DNA from: Candidatus Symbiopectobacterium sp. 'North America'
GTDB taxonomy: Bacteria > Pseudomonadota > Gammaproteobacteria > Enterobacterales > Enterobacteriaceae
DNA length: 36,729 nucleotides
Direction of reading: 5' to 3'
NCBI RefSeq assembly: GCF_015762685.1
Contig: NZ_PEHF01000051.1
Location: 1-36,729, forward strand
The notes beneath the pieces are model-generated. The model worked only from the letters and a program-made list of their open reading frames with translations, did not search any database and was not told the DNA's origin. Positions 8,564 through 21,150 of the stretch are shown here, in pieces. The position numbers were made by a program, and so were the translations under genes. Every line of letters starts with the position of its first letter. Position 1 is the stretch's first letter.

Positions 8564-11500
8564 AGCGTCTCCTCCGGGCGTGTGTGCCGTGCGATACAGT
8601 TAGCCAGAGACGTGGCGTGTTGCTGCGTGATACAACTAAAATGATCGCCCGGTGTGTCCACCACGGTCAGATCGCCAAGACTTAGGCGTTGCCAATAGTC
8701 GGTGGCATCCTGCGGTGTACCCGGCAACAGTGGATCACTCGGGCTGTTACGTATCAGCACAATTTTTCCCGTCCAGGGAGCAGGCTGATGTTCACCCACG
8801 GCGGCCATGTAATGATGGAACAGCGCGTGGCGCTCAGCAAAGGCCTGCACTTCACCTTCGGGAGCAAGGTAGGCACCCTGCTCATCACCGCTGGTTTGCA
8901 AGACGCGCAGTCGCTCACTCAGCGGTTTCATCGCCCATTGGCTCAGCGCGTCGCCGACGGGCTGATAGGCCTCTGGCAAGCGGTCGAATACACCAGCGGG
9001 GATGTGGGACGGCGTTTCACGCAGCACGTGATGAACAACCTCTGCCAGCGCCGATTCCGATGGCAAACGCAACGCTTCCATGCATACTCCGTATGAACGA
9101 GAAAACATATATTCAACCAGATGCGCATCGTCCACGCGCGGCGGCTGCCAGGCACTGATCACCACCAATTGTTGCACACCGACGCCGCGCTCACTGAGCT
9201 GACGAGCCATTTCTGCTGCCAGCAATCCCCCCAAACAGTAGCCGATTAGCGTGAAGCGCTCTCCGCGTTGACACAGCGCATCGACATACTGTCCTGCCAG
9301 CCGCACCAGCGCCTGCGATGGTGGTAACGCCATAAAAGCCGTCGGAGAAGGCAGTTCAATCCCAATCCCGCGGGAATAGACGGATTTATCCAATTCCGGC
9401 AACAAGTAACGGTAGGGCTGCATATCGCCACTTCACGCATGTAACAGCACACAGGGGTGTGTCGACACGCCCGCCGTTTCCCATAAGGTCACCAGCGGAA
9501 CTTGCTCAGGTGACGCCACCGTTTGTGTTTTTTCCACCTGACGCAGCCGTGCAGAAAGGGCTTTCAACGTGGGTTCTTGCAGTAAATGACGCAGCAAGCT
9601 GCCCCAGGTCAGAGCGCTGGCCGCAGCGACGCGCTCCCGCAATCGGCCAATCATGCGTGACAGCAATAGAGAATCACCGCCACAGGCATAAAAATCTGCC
9701 TCCCGTGTGACGATCTCCGTGTCGAGTACCTCGCTCCAGATGGCGGCAATATCATGTTCCAGCGCGTCACACAGCGCATCGCCTTGCACCTGAGACGCCT
9801 CGATTGACGCGTGGCTCATCAGCATTTTCGCTAGCACCAGCCTATCTATTTTGCCACTCGCATTGCGCGGCAAAGCATCCCAGACATGCAACTGTGTCGG
9901 GACCATGTACGCCGGTAAACGCGTTTGCAGGTACGCTCGCAGGCGTGTATTGCACACAGCAGCACGATCGGTTTTAAACTGAGCGATAAAGACGCCCTGT
10001 CCCGACGTTGCCAAGGCACGGTGCGCAGCGGGTAAGCCGTCAAGCAGCGTTACGCCAGCCTGCTGCAATAAATCGAGCCACTGTTCACGAGTAAAGAAGG
10101 TCTGATCGGTCTCCGCGCGCATATCGGTAAACCCGGTCAGTTCGGGGAAAAACTCCATCGACACTAACAGCGGATAGTTATGACGTCGTACCGGTTCAAT
10201 GAACACCAGAATGCCACCCGGTGTCAGCAGTTGCGCCAAACCGGCCAGCACGTCGCCCGCATGCCGTGCATTGTGCAGCACGTTGGCGCACAGGATGATG
10301 TCCATGCTATTGGCCTGCATCCCCTGCGACGTGGCGGGCAGGTTCATATCAAACAGTCCGTAGTGCATACCGTCGTAGTCAGCAAAGCGTTTACGCGCTT
10401 CCGTCAGGAAAAACGTCGACAAATCGGTAAACCAGTATTCAGTACCATAGGCCGCCAGAGCAGGAACCAACTCACTGGCCGTCCCCGCCACCCCCGCCCC
10501 TACATCCAGCAGGCGCAATGGGCGATCGCACTGCTTCGCAAATTCGGTAATGGCTACAATAGCAATAGCATTCATGCTGCGGCTCGCCACGTTATCACGG
10601 TAAGCGGCCTGCGCCGTCGACAGTTCGCCCTGTGGAAACAGCAGCCCGCGCACATCTCGCTCACCGCGCAACAGCCCTGCCAGATCTTCACTGCACGCCC
10701 TGATGTAATCCAACGTTAGACTGCCATAACGAGTACGCTGTTCGAGGCGGTCAACCTGTTGCCAGGCGTCATCAAGCGCCGCTTTATCGCTAGCAATCAG
10801 GTCACGGTAATGACCTTGCGCATCGCGCGTTAATGCCCGAGCGCCAACCAAGGTATCCAACCAACGACGCAGCAAGCGTTGATGCGTCTGCGCCACGTGT
10901 GTTGACTGATATATCTCGTTCAACGAGTGGCGATCTTCTTCCGTACCGAATAACCCATCGGCGCGTAAGCGGGCTGCCATCGCCAGTATTGCTACCCGGT
11001 CCGCCGCCGCCATCAGTGCCGTGAACGCCGGAGCATCCATATCCCGTTCGAGCCGTTGCGCGCAGTCACGGGCGGCGTCTGTCACCGAGGTGACGGCGGA
11101 CTGCTGTCCGGCAGCCGTTTCGACCACACCGTGCAACGTCCCCTCTGTCGTCAACAGCACTACGCCATCCGCAACCGCCGGGTGTTGGAGCAGTGTTGCG
11201 ATGATCTCGCCCAGCTCCACCCGATGACCGTGGATTTTCACCTGCTGATCATAACGACCAAGAAATTCAATGCGACCATCGGGCCAATAACGTCCTCGGT
11301 CACCGGTAAGGTAACGGCGTTCACCATTACGTGCGGTAACAAAACGTTGCGCCGTTTTTTCGGCATCCTGCCAGTATCCGTCAGCCAGACTGGCTCCGGC
11401 GATGGCAATTTCTCCCGCCACCCAATCAGGGCGGTCATTCATGGCATCGTCCAGAACATACAGGCGCTGGTTGGCGAGGGGCGCGCCATAAGGGGCATGA

Positions 11501-13974
11501 ACCCAGTGCGCCTCAAGAGTATTGACCGGGCAGCACACGGACCAAATACCCGCCTCGGTGGCCCCACCCAGAGCGAACAGCTCGGCAGATGCCTGTAACG
11601 CCGCTAGCGATTCAGTGAGGCTACGCGGCACCCAATCCCCGGAGACCAGCGCCACGCGCAGCGGTGTCAACGGTTGCCGGACATCGCACAGCATCTGCAA
11701 CTGTGACGGCACGCTGTTCCACAAGGTGATGTCATGACGCTGGATTTGTTGCGCCCAGTGCGCCGGATCGCCCTGCTGCGCAGCGTGGGGATAGACCAGA
11801 CGCCCTCCGGCTGCCAGCACCCCGAACAGGTCGTAAACAGCGAGATCGAAGGAGAGATTAGCCAGCGCCAGCATCGCATCCTGCGGCACCACAGCAAAGC
11901 GGTGGTTGATGTCGGCCAGCGTATTCCAGGCAGCCCGATGAGACACTACGACCCCTTTCGGTGTGCAGGTAGAACCTGAGGTATAAATCAGGTACGCGGG
12001 CTGCTCCGGTGCCACTGACACCGGCCTGAAGTCGAGCACTGGCGGTTCACACTGCCAGTCAAGCACGTGGATACCTGTGGGAAGCGAGGTGGGCTCGTCG
12101 GCAATGACCCAGGCAATGTCTGCATCTTGCAACATCAGGTCACGACGCGCCTTCGGTTGCTTCAAGTAAAACGGCACATAGTATCCCCCGCACAGCAGCG
12201 TTGCAAGCACGGCCAGCGCCTGTCCCCGCCCCTTGTCACAGAAAATGGCAACCCGTTGCGAAGGCTCACACCCCGCCTGCTGCAACCGTGCAGCCAGCCC
12301 AGTGGCCTGTGCCAGCAATTGTTGGTAGCTCAATGCGCCGTGTTCATCAATAACTGCGATGGCCTCGGGACGCCGTTCGGCCTGCGCTATAATCCCCTGA
12401 TGCAGTAACTGGGCCGGGTAAGTCTTACAGGACGCGTTGGTATACTGACGCGCATGGCACAATGAGACGGGCAGCGACACCGGGCGAACCTGTTGCATGC
12501 AGCCCTCACCTTCTTCAATTAACCGATTGATAAAACTGCAATACAATTCGAACGCTTGCTCAATCAACGCCGGGTGAAACAGCGCCTCGCGCGAATCCCA
12601 CGCCAGTAGGATCCCTTCTGGCTGTTCCACCACCTGGCAATCGATCAATACCTGCGGCGTCTGCGTCATGCCTTGAACAATGTGATAGCAGGCCTTTTTC
12701 CCATCACGGTTTGCGCGTTGCCCCAACGTGCTGGTAAACACCACGGGCATTAACTGGGCTTCCCTGCGACGACGAGAAAGCGCTTTGAGCAGCTCCAACC
12801 CAGAGTAACTGGCGTGATCCATCGCATCACTCAGGCGCTGACTGAGCACACGCAGTTGCTCACTAAACGGAACCGCACCTTGTAAATCAACCTCAAGCAG
12901 CACAGTGTCGGTAAAATCACCCAGCACGCGCTGGATATCGGGATGCTGTTGGTCTCGCCGAAACACAGGCAAATTCAGCGTGAAATGACGCTGCTGACTG
13001 TACAGTGCCAGCACCTGCGCAAACGCCCCGAGCAACAGTACGCTCAACGTCACCTGATGTTCTCCAGACAGTGCGCCAAGTTGCCTGACCTGACTCGCCG
13101 ACAGCCGTCGATGACGGCGCAGAAACGGCGCATCAGCCGCGGCTTCGGCCAGCAGCAGTTGCGGTGCGTCAGGCAGAGCATCAAGGCGCGCCAGCCAATA
13201 GTGTCGATCGTCTCGATAGCGTTTTCCTTCACGTGCGGCACGCCGCGCAATAACGCAGTCACGAAAAGTAATGTCCGGCGCAGGGGGAAGCTGTTCCGGG
13301 TTAAACAACAGCAGCGCAAGCTCATCGACCAACAGATAGAGGCTGGTCGCATCCAACGCGATCAGTTCAACAGCCAACAGCAACTGCGTCTCACGGGCCA
13401 ACCGGATCGCATGCGCCGCGAACAGTGGCCAGGTGGCTTAGTCGGCCGGGATTGACAACAAGGTATCGCGTAGCCGCTCCACGGCGCGCTGCGCCGGTTC
13501 AGTGCCAAGATGGCGTAGATCGCTGGTGGGCAACGCAAAATCAGGCATCGCTGACAGGACGCGCTGAAAACCTTCCTCTTTCACTACCACCCGTAACATG
13601 TCATGGCGCGCAATCAACTGCTGCAATGCCTGCTCCAGCCACGTGGGCTCCAGCGCCGCCGGAAAACTCACTGCAAGAAAACCGCGACACGCCAGATCGC
13701 CGTAAGTGAAAGCGCTGTGACGCCCGATCAGCCACGCCTGCTGAGTTTCCGTGAGAGGGAATGGCGTAAAGCGGCATTGACGATCGCAGTGAATCGCCTC
13801 GTTCTCATTCCTGCTTGCCAAATAGACCAACAGCTCGGGCTTGTGTTCACGCAGCGCTTCTTTCACTGTTTCACTCAAGGTTCCGGCAGGCACACGAAAG
13901 TGCAGATTATTCCCTTCGCTCCACAACTCGATGCCTTCTAACTCTAGCGTGGCAATAAAATCGGGGATATTCAT
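8560..13974 (-). pseudogene. NRPS 2: docking-Cy-A(MT)-PCP-TE, PchF-like, two in-frame stops
   Basis: Terminal synthetase module. Counting through the stops it is 1804 residues, close to PchF (about 1809). Residues 1-52 form a TubC-type docking domain (LELEGIELWSEGNNLHFRVP). A cyclisation domain follows, with PFPLTETQQAWLIGR near 70 and an unusual E203....D208..S211 motif. The adenylation domain has IYTSGST near 664, a cysteine-type specificity code (DLYNLSLIW) and lysine 1375. A methyltransferase (LLDVGAG near 1155) is inserted in the A domain. The carrier serine is 1435 (GGDSL), and the thioesterase has GYCLGG with Cys1580 as nucleophile. TAA at 13440-13438 cuts the Cy domain and TGA at 9435-9433 separates the thioesterase; both lie in one frame with matching sequence on both sides. 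Its ATG overlaps the stop of NRPS 1. Confidence 0.9.
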
Positions 13975-16900
13975 AGCGATCCCTCCTCCATTCGAGCTCG
14001 GTCGGCTAAATGCCTTTCAACGCAGGCACACAGGCCCGATAAGGTTGTGTCAGCGAAAAACTCCTTTATGGTCAGATTGATAGAAAATCGTTCGCACACC
14101 TGAGCGACCAGTTTTGTCCCCAGCAACGAGTTACCGCCCGCGCGGAAGAAGGAATCCGTACCCGATGGCAGTGGTCCTTCCACGAGCTGTTGCCACAACG
14201 CGGCAACCACATGCTGCAACTCACTGATTTTCTCTGGCTGGGGGGACGCTGAGCGCGGTGACGACATGGCTAACTGACGCCTGTCGATTTTCCCGCTGGG
14301 CGTCAGCGGCCAGGTGGTAACAGCCGATATTTCCCCAGGAATCGCATAGCCCGGCAAAATGATACGCAGTTCGTGGTGCAGCGCGTTGAACTCTTCTTCA
14401 GCGGAATCCATCTGGACATAAGCGTGCAGTCCTGCCGTAGCATCGTCGCCCTGCACTACGGCAACCGCGTGACGTACCTGTGGGTGACGCAGCAAGATGG
14501 ATTCAATTTCACCCAACTCAATTCTGTGACCCTGTAACTTAATCTGATTATCGGTGCGTCCCAAAAACTCCAGCACACCGTCTGGGCGGTAACGTCCACG
14601 ATCGCCAGTGCGATACCAGCGCCACGGGTAATCACCGTTGAAGTGCAACGCCGTCAAGCGCGCATCCGCACAATAGCCGCGCGCTACCCCTAACCCGCCA
14701 ATCCACAGTTCGCCGGGTACCCAGTCAGGCGTGTCATTGCCCAATGCGTCTACTACGCGGAAGCGCTGATTCCTCATAGGGAAACCGTAGGGAACCGCGT
14801 GACACCCTTCCGATAACGGTGACGACATTGGCCATACCGTGGACCAGATAGCGGCCTCAGTGGCCCCGCCCAACGCAAACGCCTGTGCTGACGGCGCGAG
14901 CGTGCGAAGCCGCTCGCCGCTGTCAGGCTCCACCCAATCTCCCGACAACAAGGCAATACGCAGATCGGGCAGCGTCACCTGCCGCGCACAAGCCAGGGCG
15001 TGCAGCATATCGAACAGCGACGGCACACTATTCCATACGCTGACACCGTGGGTAGACATCAACGTTAACCATCGGTCCGCATCATGGTGGGGCGAGTCCT
15101 CCGCCAACACCAATAATCCCCCCACGCTCAGCGCAGCGAACAGATCAAACACCGACAGGTCGAAATCCAGCGCGGAAACGGCCAGAAAGACATCCTGTGC
15201 CGAGATATCAAGTTGCTGACACACCGCTTCCAGCGTATTGAGTACATTACGGTGTTCAATCATCACTCCTTTGGGTTCCCCGGTGGTTCCAGAGGTAAAC
15301 AGCACGTAGGCGAGCGTATCGTCCGGCGGAATGATCGGTGCCTTTAACAGCGCGTTGTCACGCAATGAAGCCAGCGAGTAGGTCGGTATGGCGAACGAAA
15401 GTTCGTTGTCGGAGATGACGGCTTTCGCACGCCCCTTACGACAGAGCAGTTCGTGACGCGCGGCGGGATGAGCCTGATTGAGAGGCAAGTAGGCCGCCCC
15501 GGCGGCGAGGATACCGAGCAGCGCCACCACGCGCTCACTACCAGACGTCAAGCACAGTGCGACACAATCACCCGAGTGGATGCCGCGGCGTAGCAGTCCG
15601 GCCGCAACTGTGAGCGCCTGTTCACGCAGCGCGCCATAGCTCAGGTAGCCGTTCACGCTATCCCACAGCTCCGGACGCTCAGGCCACTGCTGCGCCTGGC
15701 TGAAAAAGGCATCATGCAGCGCCCGGTGGCTTGGCATCAGACCACCAGTCGTGTTGGCCTGGAGTCGTATCTGGCGTTGCGCAACGGGCAAATCCCTAAT
15801 CGGCAGCGCAAGCCAGTCGTTGCCTGCTAACGCGCGCAACGTGTGGCAGTACCAGGCAAACATCTGCTCGACCATGTCGGGCAAAAACAGCTCTTCCAGA
15901 TAATCGCAACTGAGCAACACGCAATCGGCTAAATCAATGGCCTGATGATCAAGCCACACCTGCGGCGTTTGCGAACTGGTGTAGTTCGGCCAGGGCACAG
16001 CTTTAGCCAGCGCATCGGCCACCCCCAGCATACTGGTGAACACCACCGGTGCGGCCTGCATCTCATTGCCTGTCCGCTGTGCCAGCGCGCGCTGTACCGA
16101 AATAGCGGACACTGAGGCGTGGCCAAGATCGCGCCACACTTGTTCCTGCAACCCCTGGGCATGCCTTAGCCAGCTCTCGGCGTTATCGGCGTGATACTCT
16201 GCCAGCGTTAGCGAGGTAAAATTCCCTACTACACGGTTGATGTCGGGATGAAGCGGCTGGCGATCGAACTGCGTCAAGGTGATCACCAACGCTTTTTGCC
16301 CACTCCACCGACTCCGCGTTTCCGCAAAGCAGGTCAAGAGCAGCACCTAGGGGTAATTTGCGCCTGACGCGCGCGATCGCTGAGCTGTCGCCACAGTGCG
16401 GGCTCGAGTTGCGCTTCCAATCGACGAAAACGTGGCGTAATGATGGCAGCAGGCACCATACGTGTCGGTAATGCAGGCGCAAGCGGCAACGCATCAAAGC
16501 GCTGCTGCCAATAGATGATATCGTCTTCCGCCTGTCCCTGCTGCGCGCGCCAGCACTGATAATCGCGGAATTGTATCGCCAACGGGGGGAGTTCGGTCTC
16601 CGGATTTTGGTAGCATTCGAACCATTCACTAAACAGCGTCAACATGCTTAAACCATCGACAATCAAATTATCGAACAACACAGCAAGTCGCGATTTCCCT
16701 GCACCATAGTCAATCAACGTAATGTCGTAGAGCCTGCCGCTACCGGCAGACAGAATCTGATGTGCCATGCGGTTTCTGAGCAGCGCCAACTGTGCTGACG
16801 CATCCGTCAAATGCCGTAAATCGTGGTAACGGAAGTAAAAATACGGAACTTCTTCCATGATGGACTGTTGACCATCCTCGCCGATAACGCAGCGCAACAT

Positions 16901-19900
16901 GTCGTGCCGTGTGACCAACTGGTTCCAGGCGTGCTCAAGACGCATCAGATCGGCGTGTTGCAGTTCGTATTCGTGGTAGCACTGGGCGGCGATACCGCCC
17001 AGTACGAACCCGTCTCGTCGTCCCAGCCAATAGGCCTCCTGTACGTCATTCAGCGGGAACGGGTGATAACGCTGCGCAGCATCATGGTGTAAACGGATCT
17101 GTTGTTCGGGCGTAACGTCCCGCAGCGTTGCAGCAAACGCGTGCAGCACTGGCTGGCGAAACGGTGACGCCAGCGAGCCGTGAAACCCCTCCTGGGGCAG
17201 GCGGCTAATTAGCCGGGTAGCAATCAGACTGTCGCCCCCGAGCGCAAAAAAGTTCTCCTCACGCGTAACCGTGTCTAGATCGAGCAATGCGCCCCACAGT
17301 GTTGCCAGCACCTGCTCTGCCCGGCCGACGAGAAGTCCCCCCGCCCGTTCATCACGCAGCCCATTCAGATAGGACTGCACCTCGTCACGAATGGCGGCTC
17401 GGTCAATTTTGCCATTGGCCGTCAAGGGCACACGGGCGATGCGTATCAAGTGTTCAGGCACTTCATACTCAGGTAACCACGCCTGTAGCGCCTGTTTGAT
17501 GCCCGCCATCTTGGTGGCTTCAGGACACACCAGCGCGGCAGCTACCTGTTGCGAAGGGGCATCGAGTACCATGGCAACCGCTTCATCTACCTCCGGCAGT
17601 CGCGTTAACGCGCCTTCAATTTCCGCCAGTTCGATGCGATATCCCCGGACCTTTACTTGCCCATCGGTGCGCCCGCAGAAAATCAGCACGCCGTCGTCGC
17701 GATAGTAGGCACGGTCGCCGGAGCAATACCAGGTCGCCCCCTGTCGTACGACAAACTTCTCCGCACTGCGTTGCGCATCACCGATGTAACCGTCCGCGAG
17801 CCCAGCACCACTGATCCACAGCTCACCTTTCACCCCATTCGGACAATCGCGTTCCTGTCCATCTACCACCCGACAGCGCATGTTCGCAAGCGGCTCGCCA
17901 TACGGTGCCGCAGGCCACCGGGGCTCATCCGGAGTGACGATGTAGCAGGTAGCATGGATTGCCGCCTCCGTCATGCCCCCCAAGGCCGCAAAGCGCGCTT
18001 GAGGTGCCAGCGCCCATAACTGATGTGGCAAGGAGTACAAGATACGATCGCCGCCCACCATCACTAGCCGCAGCGACTGCGGCAACCCACTGTCTTGGAC
18101 CGCAATGGTCAACATCTCCACTTGCGCGGGCACCGCACTGACCACGCTAACCTGCCAGCGAGCCATCAACACCGCCCAGGCGGCCGCTTCGCGCCACTGA
18201 GGCTCTTCGACCACGACCAGCGAAGCACCGATGCTGAGGAAGGTGAAAATATCAAAGGCCGATAGATCAAAATCCAGTGCAGAAAGCGTAATGGAACGAT
18301 CGCTGACGCTGAGATCAAAACGCCGGGCGATGGCATCAATGGTATTGGCAACAGCACCATGGCTCACCACCACCCCTTTCGGTAGGCCGGTGCTACCAGA
18401 GGTAAAAATAACGTAGACCGGTGCATAACCCGGCTGGATGATAGGCTCTTGCAACGGAGCGCAGGCCAGCGCAGTGCTGAGCGCTACGACAGGAAGCGCA
18501 GCAGGCCAATCAAGGTGCGTCAGGCTCATATCGTCAGTCAGAACCCAGCGAACCTGAGCCGCCTGGTAAATCTGCTCACGACGCGCCAGCGGTAATGCGA
18601 TACTGCAAGGGACATAGCAGCCCCCGCCGCCAGCACCCCTAACACCCCGACAATCTGCGCCGCCCCCTTGCGGTGGGTAATGGCCACCTTTTCGCCTGGC
18701 TGTATGCCCTGTTGCACCAGATACGCCGCCACGCTCAGCGCCTGACGCGTCATCTCACCGTAATGCATCACGCCATGATCGCCCCACACCAGCGCCGTCG
18801 CTTGTGGGGCACGTTGCGCCTGAGCAAAAACGCGCAGGTAAGGCGAGGTCTTATCACCGAAATCCATCGCCGTTTGGTTGATCTGCGCGCTTAGGCGCTG
18901 CTGTTCGACGGGAAGCGACAGTGATATCGGCTGGCACCAGTCCGCCTGTACCAGGCTTTCAACCAGATGACAGTACGCGGCAAACAGACTATCGATAATT
19001 CCGGGCGCAAACAGGGCTTCCACCACGTCCCACTCCAGCAGCAGACACCCATGCGATTCGCTGACTTTGGCATCGAGCCACACCTGTGGCGTTTGCGTCA
19101 GCGTGTAGTGCACACGGGGAAACGCATCCGACAGTGCCATCGACGCATCCTTTTCCAACCCGAGTACGCTGGTAAATACCACGGGCATCGTAGCCATACT
19201 TTGGCCGTGATAACGGGCCAGTTCGCGTAGCACCTGCACGCCTGAAAACTGCCGATGGTTTAACCCTTCTCCCACCTGCTGCTGCAACTGCATGGTCGCC
19301 TGACAAAAATCTTTACCCTGCGCAGTTTCATAACCGAGCAACAGGATGGAGGCAAAATCCCCCACTACACGGTTGATATCGGGATGCAGTGGCTGCCGAT
19401 CGAACAGCGTAAAATTCAGCGCCAGCGCAGGCTGATTGCTCCAGTACGCCAGCACTTCACCATAGGCCGCCGCCAGCGCCACGCTGGCAGTGATGCCATG
19501 CTGCTGCGCCTGAGACATAAAACGCTGCCATGACTCCGCGGGCAACACGTAGCTCCTGCGCTGGAAGCGGGGCTTAGCAATCGTTTCAGGCCTCACCGCC
19601 AACGACAAAGCGGGCGCGGCAGGCAACGTTGTCACTCGCTCCAGCCAGTAGGCTTTCGCCTGTGACATCAGCGCCGCACCATGCTCCGCCTGCACACATT
19701 GATAATCCCGATAGTGGATACGCAATGCGGGCAGTGTCGCCGTCGGATTGCGGTACAATGTATCCCATTCGGTGAACAGGATCATGATGCTACGTCCATC
19801 GAACATCATGCTATCGAGGCTGACTATCAGCCGCTGGCGCGCATGCCCCCCTTGCTGATAATCCACCACATGAATCGAAAACAGCGGCCACTCACGCACA

Positions 19901-21136
19901 TCATAAACCCGGTGCGACAGCGTATCACGCCAGGTCTGCAACGCGTCTTCGACGTCGTTACCGGCGGTATGACGTTCAATGCGATAAGGCCGCGTGTCGG
20001 GTAGCACCTGCTGCTCCCCGGCGTCGGTCACCACCGCACGCAGCATGGCGTGACGCGAGATCAGCTGTTGCCAGGCGGTTTCAAGGCGTGCGACATCCAG
20101 CCCTTTACCATCAAATTCGATATAAAAATGCGAGCCGACACCGCCCAGCGTCATCTGCTCGCTGCGGCCAATCCAGAAGGAACGCTGAATGTCACTAAGT
20201 GGGAAGGGTTTATAACGTGCAGCGTCATCGGCGACCAGCACTGGCAATGAAACAGCAGCTTTTGCTTGAACATAATGGCAAAAATCGCGCAGCTCAGGGG
20301 ACGTGAACAAGGCATGTAACGGTGCGCTCAGTTGCCGTTCGCGTAACGCCGCAATCAAGCGCGTGGCAATAAGGCTGTCGCCACCCAGAACGAAAAAATT
20401 ATCCTCACAGTTGACGCTTTCAACGTTCAACAGCGTGGCCCACAGCGCGGCAACTTGCCGTTCGATATCGTTTTCAGGGGCGCTGCGCGCGGTGCGTGCC
20501 AGAGTAATCTGCGACGCGGCGAGGCGTTCTACGCTCGCCCGGTCTGTCTTGCCGTTTTCCGTTACCGGCAGCGCGGGTACAATCACGTAGTGTTCAGGAA
20601 TGGCATAGCGTGGCAGCAGCGGCTGTAACCAGCCTTGCCAAACGCTGGCGCTGTTATTTTCATCGGTCACCAGCGTGGCACAAAGTTGACGGGCCGCCTG
20701 TGCTACCACCGTCACGCAGGCCTTATGAATGGCAGGATGGCGCATTAGGGCCGCTTCCACTTCCCCCGGTTCGATACGGTGCCCGCGAATCTTTATCTGC
20801 CGGTCATTACGTCCGAGATAGTCAATGGTGCCATTGGGCCAATAGCGTGCGCGGTCGCCGCTGCGATACCAACGTCGCCCGGCACATTCCACAAATTTTT
20901 CTGCAGTGCGCTCCGCATCGTCGCGATATCCCAGCGCCAATCCTGGGCCACTGACCCACAGTTCACCGGCCACCCAGGGCAGGCAATCTCGCCCCAAAGC
21001 ATCAACAATACGGCAATACATGTTGGGCAAAGGTGTACCAAAAGGCACCGTCGTCCAGCGCGGATCGTCAGCATGCAGCACGAAAAGCGTGGAGTGGATT
21101 GCGGCTTCCGTCATGCCCCCTAACCCGACGAAAGGT
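13971..21136 (-). pseudogene. NRPS 1, 5'-truncated: (A1)-PCP1-Cy2-A2-PCP2-Cy3-A3-PCP3
   Basis: HMWP2/PchE-type synthetase lacking its start. It begins inside A1 at GLGGMTEAAIH and continues through GKTDR and PCP1 (GGDSL, serine codon 20376-20374). Cy2 has the cyclisation motif SLDSMMFDGRS. A2 has TSGSTGLPKG and PCP2 follows (GGDSL). Cy3 has LFDNLIVDGLS, A3 has TSGTTGEPKG, and PCP3 (GGNSL) precedes the stop at 13971. Two frameshifts are visible: near 18630, where restoring one G to a G5 run joins LAAG to GCYVPCSIALPL; and near 16348 in Cy3, between QAQITP and VLLLTCFAE. The missing part should hold the aryl carrier, Cy1 and the first half of A1, by analogy to HMWP2 and PchE. No ketosynthase or other PKS domain is present. 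The first readable ORF from 21195 includes 20 residues of the neighbouring exoprotein. Confidence 0.88.
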
Positions 21137-21150
21137 GCTCCCGCATCCTT
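21125..21150 (-). other. Deletion junction: exoprotein pre-toxin segment fused in frame to an NRPS adenylation domain
   Basis: Reading on the minus strand, MGHAVVGAVVAQLSGKDAGA is the conserved pre-toxin region of HecA/CdiA-type proteins. The very next residues, PFVGLGGMTEAAIHSTLF, are the A5 region of an adenylation domain, comparable to FAALGGMTEAAIHAT in A2 of the same gene. The switch falls near 21136, within GGGAGCACCTTTC. Neither family normally contains the other, so the join is a rearrangement, most simply a deletion between two loci on the same strand. The frame is kept across it. Confidence 0.8.

Noticed and set aside
9433..9435. In-frame TGA as selenocysteine or natural gene boundary between synthetase and thioesterase
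   Set aside because: No selenoprotein context exists in these families, and homologous proteins fuse the thioesterase to the PCP; many other stops in the window argue for simple mutation.
10180..11598. Plus-strand frames of about 180 codons opposite the NRPS
   Set aside because: They mirror the codons of conserved adenylation and methyltransferase domains on the minus strand and show no protein family.
16334..18640. Programmed frameshifting to join the NRPS 1 frames
   Set aside because: No slippery heptamer with a downstream structure was seen, and the breaks fall inside domains in a locus full of other lesions.
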